A DNA stretch of 64,000 bases from Aldehydirespirator sp965116965 (GCA_965116965.1 OZ220743.1:3720001-3784000); one strand, 5' to 3'; positions 10,201 through 18,490 are shown, counted from the stretch's first letter. Made by a program: numbers and translations. The notes: generated from the letters alone by a model not told the origin.

Positions 10201-10850
10201 ACCGCCTGCTCTCCGAGTCGCTGGAGTTGCTGCTCGACACCAGCGCTACCGGTAGCCGCGTAGCGGTCATGGGCGAGGCCGCGGCATTGGGAGACGAGGT
10301 GCTCGACCCTGCGGTGCGGGCGTTCGTGCTGGCGCTGGCGAACGAGAGCGCCGGATCCGACGCGGACTGGATCTCCACGGTGGCGACCGTCGTGGCTCGC
10401 AAGGCACCCGCGGAGTGGACCGACGAGGACCGGCTGCGATTCCGCCGCGACTTGCCCGAGAGGCTGGCTGCCTTCCACCGGCTGATCGCCCTGCACGCCG
10501 AGCGGCGCGCCCATGGGGGCGGGCCGTTCGACGCGCTGCGGGTGACCGTCACCCGCTCAGACGGCAGTGAGTACATCCGGCTGGTGGACATCGACACCCG
10601 CCGCAGGCAGGAGATGGAGGCGGCCCTCAACAAAATGCTGACCGACTTGGCGGAGATCGCCGGCTCGACCCAGCGGGCGGAGCAGAGCCTGTTGGCCCTT
10701 CTGAGCGAGCGCCTGCTCCCCGCGGACGGATCGAGCGACGGGCTCGATCCCACCGTTCGAGCCGTCGACGGCCGGCCCCTCGCGGCAGAGCGGAGCGAGC
10801 CGGCGGTGTCCGGTGTCGCTGAGGCGGGACGGAGGGCTGCCGGTGGCTGA
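7288..10850 (+). pseudogene. Large P-loop ATPase of phosphorothioation module, frameshifted at poly-C
   Basis: Start ATG 7288, coupled to DUF4007. The P-loop GPYGSGKSS lies at 7473-7499. At 7733-7741 a run of nine C breaks the frame; one additional C would join the N-terminal 150 residues to the downstream frame, which carries Walker B LLLIIDEFGKN (about 7875-7907) and about 1000 further residues. The restored protein is about 1190 residues, in the range of the large ATPases (BrxC/PglY-like, DndF/DptF-like) found in BREX and Dnd restriction modules; I cannot decide the subfamily. It ends at 10850, overlapping the DndC-like gene. The homopolymer suggests an assembly error, a recent mutation or a phase-variable switch. 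Confidence 0.75.
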
Positions 10851-11700
10851 GCGTGAGGCGCCTGTGCGCCACATCTGCGGCATCTCCGGCGGCAAGGACT
10901 CCAGCGCGCTGGCGGTGTACATGCGGGACCGGGTACCGGAGATGGAGTACTTCTTCTGTGACACCGGCGCGGAGCTGCCCGAGACCTACGAGTACCTGAC
11001 CCGCCTGGAGGTGATCCTGGCCAAGCCGATCGCCAGGCTGAACGCGACGCGGGGCTTCGACCACTGGTTCGAGGTGTTCCGGGGGGCGCTGCCGTCGCCG
11101 CAGATGCGCTGGTGCACGAAGAACATGAAGATCAAGCCGATCGAGGAGTGGATCGGCGACGCGCCGGCCGTGTCGTACGTGGCGATCCGAGCCGACGAGT
11201 CGAACCGCAAGGGCTATGTCTCGACCAAGCCCAACATCAAGACCCGTTTCCCGTTCGTGGAGGACGGCATCGACCACGAGTCGGTGCTCAGGATCCTCCA
11301 GGACGCCGGCATCGGCCTGCCCGACTACTACGAGTGGCGGACCCGCTCGGGCTGCTACTTCTGCTTCTACCAGCGCAAGGCCGAGTGGATCGGCCTCTCC
11401 GAGCGCCATCCTGAGTTGTTCGAGCGGGCAGTCGCCATCGAGCAGAAGGTCCTCCAGGACGCCGGCGTCGACGGCGACGCCGACTTCGGCGACCGGGCCA
11501 TGCGAGGCCGCCAGTACACGTGGTCGGGAGGCGAGACCCTGGTCCAGCTCCGCGACCGCCGCGACCAGATCCTCGAACGCCACGAGACCGCCATGGCCCG
11601 AGCCAACAAGACCAGGGCCAACCTCCCCCTAATCGAGGCCCTAGCCGAAGCCTTCGACGAAGAAGACGACACCGAACCCTGCACGGTCTGCGCACTATGA
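10843..11700 (+). CDS. dndC: DndC-like PAPS reductase-fold sulfurtransferase
   Basis: 285 residues from GTG 10843, which has a GGAGGG ribosome site seven bases upstream and overlaps the ATPase stop. The PP-loop SGGKDS is at residues 15-20, CDTGAELPET at 39-48, a CTK motif at Cys91 and a GCYFC pair at Cys171/Cys174; the C-terminus ends CTVC. The cysteines fit the Fe-S cluster known for DndC. DndC adenylates and activates the DNA backbone for sulfur insertion together with DndD and DndE. Those partners are not adjacent here. Family membership (adenosine nucleotide alpha hydrolase, PAPS reductase-like) is firm; the phosphorothioation role rests on the DndB, DUF4007 and SBD-HNH neighbours. Confidence 0.8.
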   Translation: MAEREAPVRHICGISGGKDSSALAVYMRDRVPEMEYFFCDTGAELPETYEYLTRLEVILAKPIARLNATRGFDHWFEVFRGALPSPQMRWCTKNMKIKPIEEWIGDAPAVSYVAIRADESNRKGYVSTKPNIKTRFPFVEDGIDHESVLRILQDAGIGLPDYYEWRTRSGCYFCFYQRKAEWIGLSERHPELFERAVAIEQKVLQDAGVDGDADFGDRAMRGRQYTWSGGETLVQLRDRRDQILERHETAMARANKTRANLPLIEALAEAFDEEDDTEPCTVCAL

Positions 11701-12065
11701 ATGATGCAGCGATCACCGAACATCGCGGTCATAGACATGTGTCTGACTGGAAGCCTCGAGACGGACACCTAGCCTTCAGGAAGGCCGACTTCGACAAGAT
11801 CCCGCCTCATGCTTTTGGAGTCTACGGATTGTGGTTTCGGAAGCGATGCATATACGTGGGCAAGGCCGAAAAGCAACCTATCGCACAACGTCTGGAGCAA
11901 CACTGGAAGGGATCTCACAATGAGCACCTAGCTGATTGGGTAACGGCAAAGGGGCCTCAGCTGAGAGTGCGCTACATCCCTGTCCAGCAAATATCAGCGA
12001 TAGGCAGCATTGAGGTGCGATACATCAAGAACCTTCAACCTCTAACCAACAAGACCCAGAAGTAG
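11697..12065 (+). CDS. Small GIY-YIG domain protein
   Basis: 122 residues from ATG 11697, which overlaps the DndC-like stop (ATGA). The GIY-YIG core is visible as FGVYGLW then CIYVGKA (residues 40-58), with Arg in AQRLEQHW and a downstream Glu in GSIEVRYI that match the catalytic Arg and Glu of GIY-YIG nucleases. No DNA-binding domain is attached. Lying between dndC and dndB it may be the nuclease, or a non-cleaving part, of the module. Base composition falls clearly below that of the genes before it, and the drop continues through dndB, which suggests a separate origin for the pair. Confidence 0.7.
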   Translation: MNDAAITEHRGHRHVSDWKPRDGHLAFRKADFDKIPPHAFGVYGLWFRKRCIYVGKAEKQPIAQRLEQHWKGSHNEHLADWVTAKGPQLRVRYIPVQQISAIGSIEVRYIKNLQPLTNKTQK

Positions 12066-12074
12066 GAGACAGCC

Positions 12075-13334
12075 ATGGCTACAGTCTTACCCGCCATGCG
12101 GGGCAAGTTCGGCACTACAGATTATTGGATCGTAACGATGCCAGCGAAGGAACTCACGGAGCGACTAATCATCCCCCAAGAGATAGAGGGTTGGTCGGAC
12201 CTATCTCTTGAAGAACGGTATCAACGTGAGATTAACTACAATCGAGTCAAGCGCCAGATCGCACCATACCTTGCTCAGGATCCTGACCGGTTCTTTGGGG
12301 CATTCATTGTGACGATGCTCCACTCTGAAAATACCGAGTTCGAGCCCATGACAAGGATCTATGGCGACAAGGTTCCGAACTTGTACAAGTCAGCGGGAAG
12401 CGCATTCGGCTTCTTGACACTTGAGGGCAATGAAGTTCTGGTTCCGCTCGATGGTCAGCATCGCTTGGCCGCATTGGGGTTTGCGATGACAGGCAAGGAC
12501 GAAAAGCAGCAGGTCATCCGAAACCTGGAGCCTCGACTCGACTTAGCAGAGGATGTTTGCACCGTCATTCTCATCAAGCATGATGAGATCAAGTCTCGAA
12601 AAATCTTCAACAAGGTCAACCGCTACGCCAAGAAGACCTCGAAGGCAGAAAACCTCATCACCGCTGATGATGATGTCATCGCTGTGATTGTGAGAGAAGC
12701 AGTGGTAGGTGCAGACCATGCCATTCCCGATATATTGGTGAATGCGAAGAGCAACACGCTGACGGTCAATGCAAGCCAGTTCACCACTTTGTCGACCCTA
12801 TACGAGGGAACCAAGTACTTGCTTGAAGACACGCATGGTAAGATCAACACAGAGACTTTGCCGGACAAAGCAACCCAGGGAGTCATGAGGAAGGAAGCTA
12901 CGGAGTTCTGGGAGGCGCTGTGCTCCGAGGTCAGTCACTTTAGCAACTCCCTGCTTGATCAAACCGATCAGGGAGACGCTCGACGGCGAGAGATCAGAGC
13001 CGATTACCTGCTGGGCAAGCCTGTCGCGCAGTGGGCGTTGGTCCAGGCTATCGTGAAGCTCCGTGAGGAGGATCCCGACACCGGCAATAGGATGAGTCTC
13101 AAGGAAGCTTGCCAACGCGTAAACCAACTCGACTGGTCTATATCGGAGTTACGCTGGCAGCAAGTCCTAATGAACGGCGACAAGGTCGTCGCTGGCAAAT
13201 CGGCTGTGAACTTCGCCTCACAGGTCATCGCTTACTGGCTTGGCCAGCGGCTTGACGACCAGGAGATTGCTGATCTCAAAGAACGATACGCAAGCATGGG
13301 CAGCACCCGCCCACTCGCAGACCCAATCATATAG
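12075..13334 (+). CDS. dndB: DndB-like DGQHR domain protein
   Basis: 419 residues from ATG 12075 with an AGGAGA site in front. The family motif DGQHR stands at residues 126-130 in VPLDGQHRLAALG, preceded by the conserved segment LEERYQREINYNRVKRQIAPYLA and DRFFGAFIV. DndB is the regulator of phosphorothioation and represses the dnd operon in studied systems; the DGQHR fold resembles ParB/Srx-type nucleotide-binding proteins. The gene is AT-richer than its surroundings with many codons ending in A or T, pointing to acquisition from a different donor than the upstream ATPase and dndC. Assignment is confident. Confidence 0.85.
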   Translation: MATVLPAMRGKFGTTDYWIVTMPAKELTERLIIPQEIEGWSDLSLEERYQREINYNRVKRQIAPYLAQDPDRFFGAFIVTMLHSENTEFEPMTRIYGDKVPNLYKSAGSAFGFLTLEGNEVLVPLDGQHRLAALGFAMTGKDEKQQVIRNLEPRLDLAEDVCTVILIKHDEIKSRKIFNKVNRYAKKTSKAENLITADDDVIAVIVREAVVGADHAIPDILVNAKSNTLTVNASQFTTLSTLYEGTKYLLEDTHGKINTETLPDKATQGVMRKEATEFWEALCSEVSHFSNSLLDQTDQGDARRREIRADYLLGKPVAQWALVQAIVKLREEDPDTGNRMSLKEACQRVNQLDWSISELRWQQVLMNGDKVVAGKSAVNFASQVIAYWLGQRLDDQEIADLKERYASMGSTRPLADPII

Positions 13335-13473
13335 ATCCTCGAGGATCTCCTACGCCTTCGGCTGCGGCACTGGCCAAGAGCGGATCCGACGTTAGCTGGC
13401 GATCTGCGCTGTGGGCCTGTGCGTCCGCACAACCGGGTCGGTGCCTTTCCTGCGCTGTCGGTACGCTTGGGAC

Positions 13474-14148
13474 ATGCCGCACATCGATGTGCTGCTGACC
13501 GAGGCACAAGCCCGTTACCTGGGCAAGCGCGCCAAGGCGGCCCAGACCACGCCGGGCGCCGTGCTGCAAGCGCTGATCGGCCGGGTGCTGCGCGACGCAA
13601 CCGTGGGCGGCGCACACGAGGCAGGCCCTTCGGTGCAGGAAGGCTTCAGCACTCTCGCCGAGCGATACTCGGACATCACGGACAGCGTGAGCGAGTCCGA
13701 GCCCCAGTTGAGCCTCGGTGAGTCGCCCGAGTTGCCGACGGTCGAGGACACGAAGCCCATCGAGCAAACCCCGGGCGACACATCCGGTTCATCAGAGTCT
13801 CTCGATCTCACTGACGAGGAGATCCGTCAGTCCTTCGAGGAGTTCGAGCGGGACTATCACAAGATCTCCCAGCAGCTCTTCGGGGACGACTGCACCTTCT
13901 CGGGCCACCTGCCGGACCGTCACTTCTATGCGTTCGCCGTGACGATCCCCTCTGATGCCGGGTCTGAGGGCGAGCCCGTAACGGTGGCCGAGCTTCTGGA
14001 CCGCCTTCCGCCATCGAAAGACATCGAGTCAACTCTGAGCACGTACATAGCTCACTTGGTAGTCGCGGCCGACGACCCGCTCGACGGCCCCGCAATCATC
14101 TACCCGCAAGCACGCAGAGGAACCCGCCACCAAAGCGCCGACGAGTGA
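13474..14148 (+). CDS. RHH/antitoxin-like protein upstream of PIN-like gene
   Basis: 224 residues from ATG 13474. The first 45 residues (MPHIDVLLTEAQARYLGKRA then GAVLQALIGRVL) look like a ribbon-helix-helix segment. The middle is acidic and Ser/Glu/Pro-rich and probably disordered, and the C-terminal 100 residues form a second domain of unknown type. It overlaps the next gene (GTGA). The pair has the layout of an antitoxin followed by a toxin, but the protein is longer than usual antitoxins. It may instead belong to the phosphorothioation module, which ends 140 bp upstream. No catalytic residues are recognised. Confidence 0.5.
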   Translation: MPHIDVLLTEAQARYLGKRAKAAQTTPGAVLQALIGRVLRDATVGGAHEAGPSVQEGFSTLAERYSDITDSVSESEPQLSLGESPELPTVEDTKPIEQTPGDTSGSSESLDLTDEEIRQSFEEFERDYHKISQQLFGDDCTFSGHLPDRHFYAFAVTIPSDAGSEGEPVTVAELLDRLPPSKDIESTLSTYIAHLVVAADDPLDGPAIIYPQARRGTRHQSADE

Positions 14149-14549
14149 TCATCGTCGACGACCATCTCGCGCTGCGAGCACTCGCGGGAGACGACACCTA
14201 CTGGGTCGGAGAGACGCCCTCGGTTCCTTGGGTCCTCTATTTCCGGCTCCTTCGCGCCCTGCGCGATCCGGCCAGCTCCGGGAGGCTCAGCCGAGACGTG
14301 CCGCGCCAGATGATCGAGTACGCGCTGGACCCTCCCTCGGAGGTACTACAAGTGATCGACCCGCGGCCTCATACTTCCGTCTCTGCCTCACTCCAAGCCC
14401 GTTACCGTCTCAGCATGGCCGCAGCCGACCTGCTCGGTGCCGCCGTTTATCACAGCACAGCCGTCCACATCATCGGGGACAACGTCGGCAGAAACTGGGC
14501 TGAGATCTGCGACATCGAGGGAATCGAGCTGCGAGTCATACCTCGCTGA
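14145..14549 (+). CDS. PIN-like putative toxin
   Basis: 134 residues from GTG 14145, overlapping the upstream stop. The opening IIVDDHLALRALAG resembles PIN-like proteins that begin with an acidic residue after the first strand. The middle has SMAAADLLGAAVYHSTAVHIIG and the end is a GIELRVI strand, as in PIN folds where a later Asp would complete the site. The match is partial and I did not identify all four acidic ligands. As partner of the RHH-like gene it could be an RNase toxin or an effector of the defence island. Confidence 0.45.
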   Translation: MIIVDDHLALRALAGDDTYWVGETPSVPWVLYFRLLRALRDPASSGRLSRDVPRQMIEYALDPPSEVLQVIDPRPHTSVSASLQARYRLSMAAADLLGAAVYHSTAVHIIGDNVGRNWAEICDIEGIELRVIPR

Positions 14550-14664
14550 ACGTCAGCAGGACCGTTTTGCAGGGCCCCCTGGCTTCGAGCGGCGAGCGAC
14601 GCAGTCTGGGACGACCGCTGCCGTCAACTCGTGCCAGCCGCGCATCTGGGTATGCACTCCCGAG

Positions 14665-15696
14665 TCAGCGGGCGGGGTGCTTGAAGAGGTTCTTGTTGTG
14701 CCAGTCGATGTGCTCGGGAGCCGGCAGGCGATACCTGCGCAGCGGCCGGCGTATCCGTGCTCCGACGAGCGTCTTGATGTGCACTGCTGATTCCTGGTCG
14801 CTCAGGTTCAGGTGCTCGCTGACGAGGATCCGGTGGTCCTGATCCAGTCCGAGTGCTCCGAAGTCGAACAGGCGGTGATGCTGCACGCACAGGGCCAGAC
14901 CGTTCTCGATGCGGTCTGGCCCTCCTTTGGAGCGCATCTGGACATGGGCTGCGTCGATCCCGACCGGAGAGCCGCCCAGGCGGAGGTCGTAGCCACAGAA
15001 CGAGCAGCGATCCTCATAGGCCCGGAGCACGGTGCTCTTGAAGCGCGGATCCCGAGGGGACTGCTCTCGCGCGATCAAGTGGCCGAGGTTGACCTCCTGA
15101 AGGAGCTCCTCGTGGAGCGTCTCGGGGAACTCCATGTGCAGCAGAGCGTTCACAACCCGCGAGCGCACATGGGGATCGTGCAGCGCCAACTCGAACTCGG
15201 GGGCCAGAGCGCCGACCGCCTCGTCACGCAAGAAAACCGAACTCTCCTTGGTCTTCTGCGGCATCTTGGACACGTCGTTGCCGCTCGAGTCCTCCACCCT
15301 CCACAGCTCCGGGTTGGTTCCCAGGTACACGAACGGAAAGCCGACGCGAACGCTGCGGCCTAGGCGGTATCTGTGCATCAGCAGCTTCAGGTCCAGCTCC
15401 GACTCTCTGAACGACACCTCAGCGGGATGCCCCGCGGCCAGGCGGCCGATTAGCCACAGCAGGAGCAGCGGCTTATACGGGGCCCGGGCGTCCTTGTTCT
15501 TGCTGGTGAAGCGCCGGATCGACTGGACCCTGCCGACCCAGTAGTCGGCCCGGACCGCCGCTTCGGCTTCGTCCTTCCACAATTGATCCACTTGCTCCAC
15601 CAGTAGCACGCGACGGCAGCGATCATAACAACGGCGGCCGAGCCGCCGAAGCTCAAGACGCATGTCGTGGCCAGCGCCGCGTTCTTGGGAGCGCAT
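14665..15696 (-). CDS. Phosphorothioated-DNA-binding SBD-HNH endonuclease
   Basis: 343 residues (start 15696, or ATG 15663). The sulfur-binding domain (SBD) shows the conserved APYKPLLLLW segment at residues 72-81, where Tyr-Lys-Pro belongs to the pocket that recognises the phosphorothioate sulfur in ScoMcrA-type enzymes. The C-terminal HNH domain has Cys231/Cys234, His251 (DAAHV), Asn265 (ENGLALC) and His273 or His274 (QHHRLFD). Such enzymes cut phosphorothioated DNA as type IV restriction enzymes. It faces the module on the opposite strand. Possession of both a writer-like gene set and a cutter of the mark is notable. Family call is firm; specificity is unknown. Confidence 0.85.
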   Translation of the reverse strand: MRSQERGAGHDMRLELRRLGRRCYDRCRRVLLVEQVDQLWKDEAEAAVRADYWVGRVQSIRRFTSKNKDARAPYKPLLLLWLIGRLAAGHPAEVSFRESELDLKLLMHRYRLGRSVRVGFPFVYLGTNPELWRVEDSSGNDVSKMPQKTKESSVFLRDEAVGALAPEFELALHDPHVRSRVVNALLHMEFPETLHEELLQEVNLGHLIAREQSPRDPRFKSTVLRAYEDRCSFCGYDLRLGGSPVGIDAAHVQMRSKGGPDRIENGLALCVQHHRLFDFGALGLDQDHRILVSEHLNLSDQESAVHIKTLVGARIRRPLRRYRLPAPEHIDWHNKNLFKHPAR

Positions 15697-15823
15697 CTTG
15701 GCAACCGATCGCGCGATTTGGCGTGATCACAGCACGCGACATCGCGTGATCGCTCACAACCGTCAGGAGGATCACGTCCTGGCACACCACTGACGTTGTC
15801 GGGATGGCACGACCAGGGCGTGT

Positions 15824-15843
15824 ACGGACACCCGGGCGTCCGT
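15824..15843. promoter_or_regulatory. 20-bp near-perfect palindrome upstream of SBD-HNH gene
   Basis: The sequence ACGGACACCCGGGCGTCCGT is a palindrome with one mismatched pair, about 130 bp upstream of the SBD-HNH start. It lies in the same 255-bp gap as a nested set of GCGTGATC repeats at 15720-15752 (direct and inverted). Either could be an operator for the endonuclease gene. No regulator gene adjoins it. Confidence 0.35.
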
Positions 15844-15951
15844 GTAGCAACCGGATAACCGCCACCAAGGAGCGTCACGGTGTGCGTCGATCTAGTAGTG
15901 CATATGCCGTCGAAACGGTAGTGCTACAACAGCCGCCTCGCTTCGGCGCCA

Positions 15952-16383
15952 GTGCACCAGATGGCCGACCCCGCCATCGCGGCGAGACTCCTCGGCGTCA
16001 CCGCTGAAGCCCTCATGGAAGGCAGCGACGGGGGCTGGGGCACAGCCCGAGAGGGAACGCTGTTGGGCTCCCTATTCGAGTCCCTCGTCACCCTGTCGGT
16101 GCGGGTCTACGCCCAGGCCTGCGAAGCTCGGGGCTTCCATCTGCGCACCCACGGCGGCGAGCACGAGGTCGACCTCATCGTCGAGAGCGCCGACGGCCGC
16201 ATCCTGGCGTTCGAGGTCAAGCTCTCCGCGGCCATCGGCGACCGCGACGTCGCACACCTGCGCTGGCTCGCCGATCAAGCCGGCCCCGGCCTGCTGGGCG
16301 CGGCCGTGATCACCACCGGTGCCGAGGCCTACCGCCGGCGCGACGGCATCGCAGTCATCCCGGCTGCGCTCCTCAGCGCCTGA
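15952..16383 (+). pseudogene. DUF4143 C-terminal remnant of AAA+ ATPase
   Basis: 143 residues corresponding to the C-terminal domain of the AAA/DUF4143 family: MADPAIAARLLGV, then LGSLFESLVTLSVRVYAQA and GGEHEVDLIVE followed by LAFEVKLS, the PD-(D/E)XK-like strand pattern of DUF4143. Family members have about 400 residues with an N-terminal ATPase, which is missing here, so this is a 5'-truncated leftover. There is no convincing ribosome site; the frame opens with a GTG and an ATG close together. It marks the start of a stretch of broken genes beyond the phosphorothioation module. Confidence 0.7.
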
Positions 16384-16492
16384 GCACCGCCATCCGCTTC
16401 GTTCAGCGCAGCCCTGTCGCCCGTCTCGTCCTACATCCCTGCCGCAATCGTCAGGCTCCGTGTCCGCCGCGGCCCTGCGATACGACTGGGGC

Positions 16493-16771
16493 GTGGACCA
16501 ACCGGCACATTCGGGAACCGTTGGCGGCACTCAGCCCGAGACGACGCTCGCGGACCGTCCGGCGGCGCCTTACGAGGAGCACTTGGATGCCACTTCCGCG
16601 CGCCGGCTGCGATCACAGCATCCTGAACTGGACTGGAGCGATCCCGAGGGTGCCCTCGAGACCCTGGCGATACTCAACGACCCGGAAGCGATGGCTGACC
16701 TCGAAGAAGCCGAAAACGACATAGTGACCGACAACCTGGTTCCCCTCGATCGCTATGCCCCTCCTCTCTAG
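16493..16771 (+). CDS. Phd/YefM-like antitoxin, orphan
   Basis: 92 residues from GTG 16493. The C-terminal half (ALETLAILNDPEAMADLEEAE) matches the DPEAMADL pattern that precedes the toxin-binding tail of Phd/YefM-like antitoxins. The N-terminal part is polar and not clearly a YefM DNA-binding fold. No RelE-like toxin follows on this strand; the next genes are on the minus strand. It may be an orphan antitoxin left after loss of its toxin. Confidence 0.45.
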   Translation: MDQPAHSGTVGGTQPETTLADRPAAPYEEHLDATSARRLRSQHPELDWSDPEGALETLAILNDPEAMADLEEAENDIVTDNLVPLDRYAPPL

Positions 16772-16816
16772 AACGGCACAGAACGCAACCAGATCGTCTG
16801 TCACTCACGCACGCGA

Positions 16817-17002
16817 CTAGGCGTGCTCCGGCGGCGGAGCGGGGAACGCGAGCCGCTGAATGCGGTCGTGCTCCGCCTCGTCGTAGCTGTCGGCGAGTTG
16901 GCGCAACTTCTCCCTGTCCTCTGCCGTGGGACGAAACGGCTCAAGGGAGCGATTCCACTCGTACACGAAGCGATTCGAACCCACGATACGGACAAATCTC
17001 AT
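16817..17002 (-). CDS. Small hypothetical protein, downstream of DUF3467
   Basis: 61 residues starting at ATG 17002, which overlaps the stop of the DUF3467 gene (ATGA). The sequence MRFVRIVGSNRFVYEW followed by a charged helix (REKLRQLADSYDEAEHDRI) looks like a genuine small protein. I do not recognise a family. The coupling to DUF3467 suggests that they work together. Confidence 0.5.
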   Translation of the reverse strand: MRFVRIVGSNRFVYEWNRSLEPFRPTAEDREKLRQLADSYDEAEHDRIQRLAFPAPPPEHA

Positions 17003-17265
17003 GATAGTTCCTGCTTATCAGGTGGCTTTGGAGTGAAACTACCATATTCGCTCTCGTATTCCGCCACATGGTCCGACAGCAGCCTGGCGAGATCCCATGC
17101 CACCTGGGGCGGCACCTTCATCCACGCAACACACACCGCATCGGCCATGCCGGATCCTGCCGGAAGCGAGACCGCGAACTCCACAGTGAACTCCAAGGCG
17201 GTGTGCCACACGTCCACAAGGTTTGCGTACACCCCGCCGAGCGGCACGGAGCCGTCCATCAACAC
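16999..17265 (-). CDS. DUF3467 family protein
   Basis: About 88 residues (GTG 17265; ATG 17259 is an alternative and an open frame continues upstream). The motif VYANLVDVWHTALEFTVEFA, then KVPPQVAWDLARLLSDHV and an acidic YESEYG end, is characteristic of the small DUF3467 proteins, which have no known function. It is followed without a gap by a 61-residue gene on the same strand. Confidence 0.65.
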   Translation of the reverse strand: MLMDGSVPLGGVYANLVDVWHTALEFTVEFAVSLPAGSGMADAVCVAWMKVPPQVAWDLARLLSDHVAEYESEYGSFTPKPPDKQELS

Positions 17266-17928
17266 GCTGGTGGGTGGTGGATCACAGATCCTTGCCGTGG
17301 CGTCCCTGGCAGTGGTGGGAGCTACTTGGCTGCTTCGCCGTGGGCGTCACTGGCGCTCGCGCCGGTAGCGCACCTGACGGTTGCCGGTCTCCGTTCGTCA
17401 CGGCAACCGAACAGGGCTCAACTGCGTGCGACTAGCGCGGTAGATGAACGGGCCGGTCAGACCTACAAGCTGTTGTATTCGTCGCCACTGGCACATGAGC
17501 ACCTCAAGCTGTTCCCAGACCGTTCCGGCGTCGGCGCTGCTTAGGACGACAAGTCGCGCTCCGTGCTGGACTACTGCGTCCACCTGCGGACCGCTCGCTT
17601 CTCGACCCAGCTATCCGCAAAGGCCACTCGAATGTTCCCATGACGGATGCCTCCCACATGATCGGGCCGCGCCCACAACTACGGTGAGTCAACGAGCCTC
17701 AGACTGAATATAGCTCATTGTAAGCTGGTTTCAAGTGATTTCCATATCCTACCCCCAACCTAGGGGGCCTCAGTTCGCAACTGGGACCAGGTGCGCTCAA
17801 CAACCCGGGACCAGCGAGCGCGACGGTCTCGACCCCCACGGTCAACCGCATCGAGCCATACGCCACGGATGAGCACTGACGGGAGCCAGAGACCGCTGGT
17901 CCGGCCCGGGCTGCCTATATGCGGCCGG
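17266..17928. other. Gene-poor stretch
   Basis: These 663 bases hold no gene I can support. A short minus-strand frame at 17398-17583 (RLVVLSSADAGTVWEQLEVL) has protein-like composition but no family resemblance and could be a gene scrap. At 17752-17768 CCCCCAACCTAGGGGG forms a small hairpin without a U tract. The part around 17700-17750 is AT-rich. The stretch fits the decay pattern of the rest of the island. Confidence 0.4.
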
Positions 17929-18378
17929 CTATTGGTAGAGGTGGGAGGCGCTGCCGATGGGGACCTGGCCGGGCTCGGGGTTGGCCACCAGCACCTCGCA
18001 CTCCATCCGGTCGGGATCCCGGAAGAACAGGCTGAGCTTGCGGCCGAAATCCGTGACCGTGCCGTCGGTGGCCCCAGCCGCCATGAGCCTGGAGCGGATC
18101 TCGCCGAAGTCCTCGAGGCTGGCCGCGTGCAGGCCGATGTGGTCGAGCCGGCCCCGACCGAACATGGGCGTCTGGTGGTCGGCCTGGTTGTTGCCGTCGA
18201 CCTCGAAGACGTTCAACTCGGTGTCTGGACCGATGTTGATGACGGTCATGCGAGGCCCGCCGGGAAACTCCTCTCCGTCGAACTCCACGGTGGCCCCGAA
18301 CATCTCGATGTAGAAGGCCTGGAGCCGGTCGGAGTCGTTGGTAATGACCGCCACATGGTCGAGTCCCTGCGTAAGCAT
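17929..18378 (-). CDS. VOC family protein (glyoxalase/bleomycin-resistance fold)
   Basis: 149 residues from ATG 18378, chosen because GAGAGGTGG lies about eight bases upstream; ATG 18399 is possible. The sequence has the two beta-alpha-beta-beta-beta repeats of the vicinal oxygen chelate fold: GLDHVAVITNDSDRLQAFY at the start with the metal His, and RLDHIGLHAASLEDF in the second half, then FRDPDRMECEVLV with the final Glu. It could be a metal-dependent lyase, dioxygenase or binding protein; the substrate cannot be inferred. It is not linked to neighbouring genes. Confidence 0.75.
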   Translation of the reverse strand: MLTQGLDHVAVITNDSDRLQAFYIEMFGATVEFDGEEFPGGPRMTVINIGPDTELNVFEVDGNNQADHQTPMFGRGRLDHIGLHAASLEDFGEIRSRLMAAGATDGTVTDFGRKLSLFFRDPDRMECEVLVANPEPGQVPIGSASHLYQ

Positions 18379-18490
18379 CAGGTCCACCACCTCTCGCATC
18401 GCGAACGGAGTCGCTCGGCCGAGACCTCCCGACCAACTGTTACGCCCGCATCGTACGACGGCTACGGCAGGTGCCCACCCCCACCCCGGT

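Noticed and set aside
17752..17768. CCCCCAACCTAGGGGG hairpin as terminator
   Set aside because: No U tract follows on either strand and no gene ends close to it.
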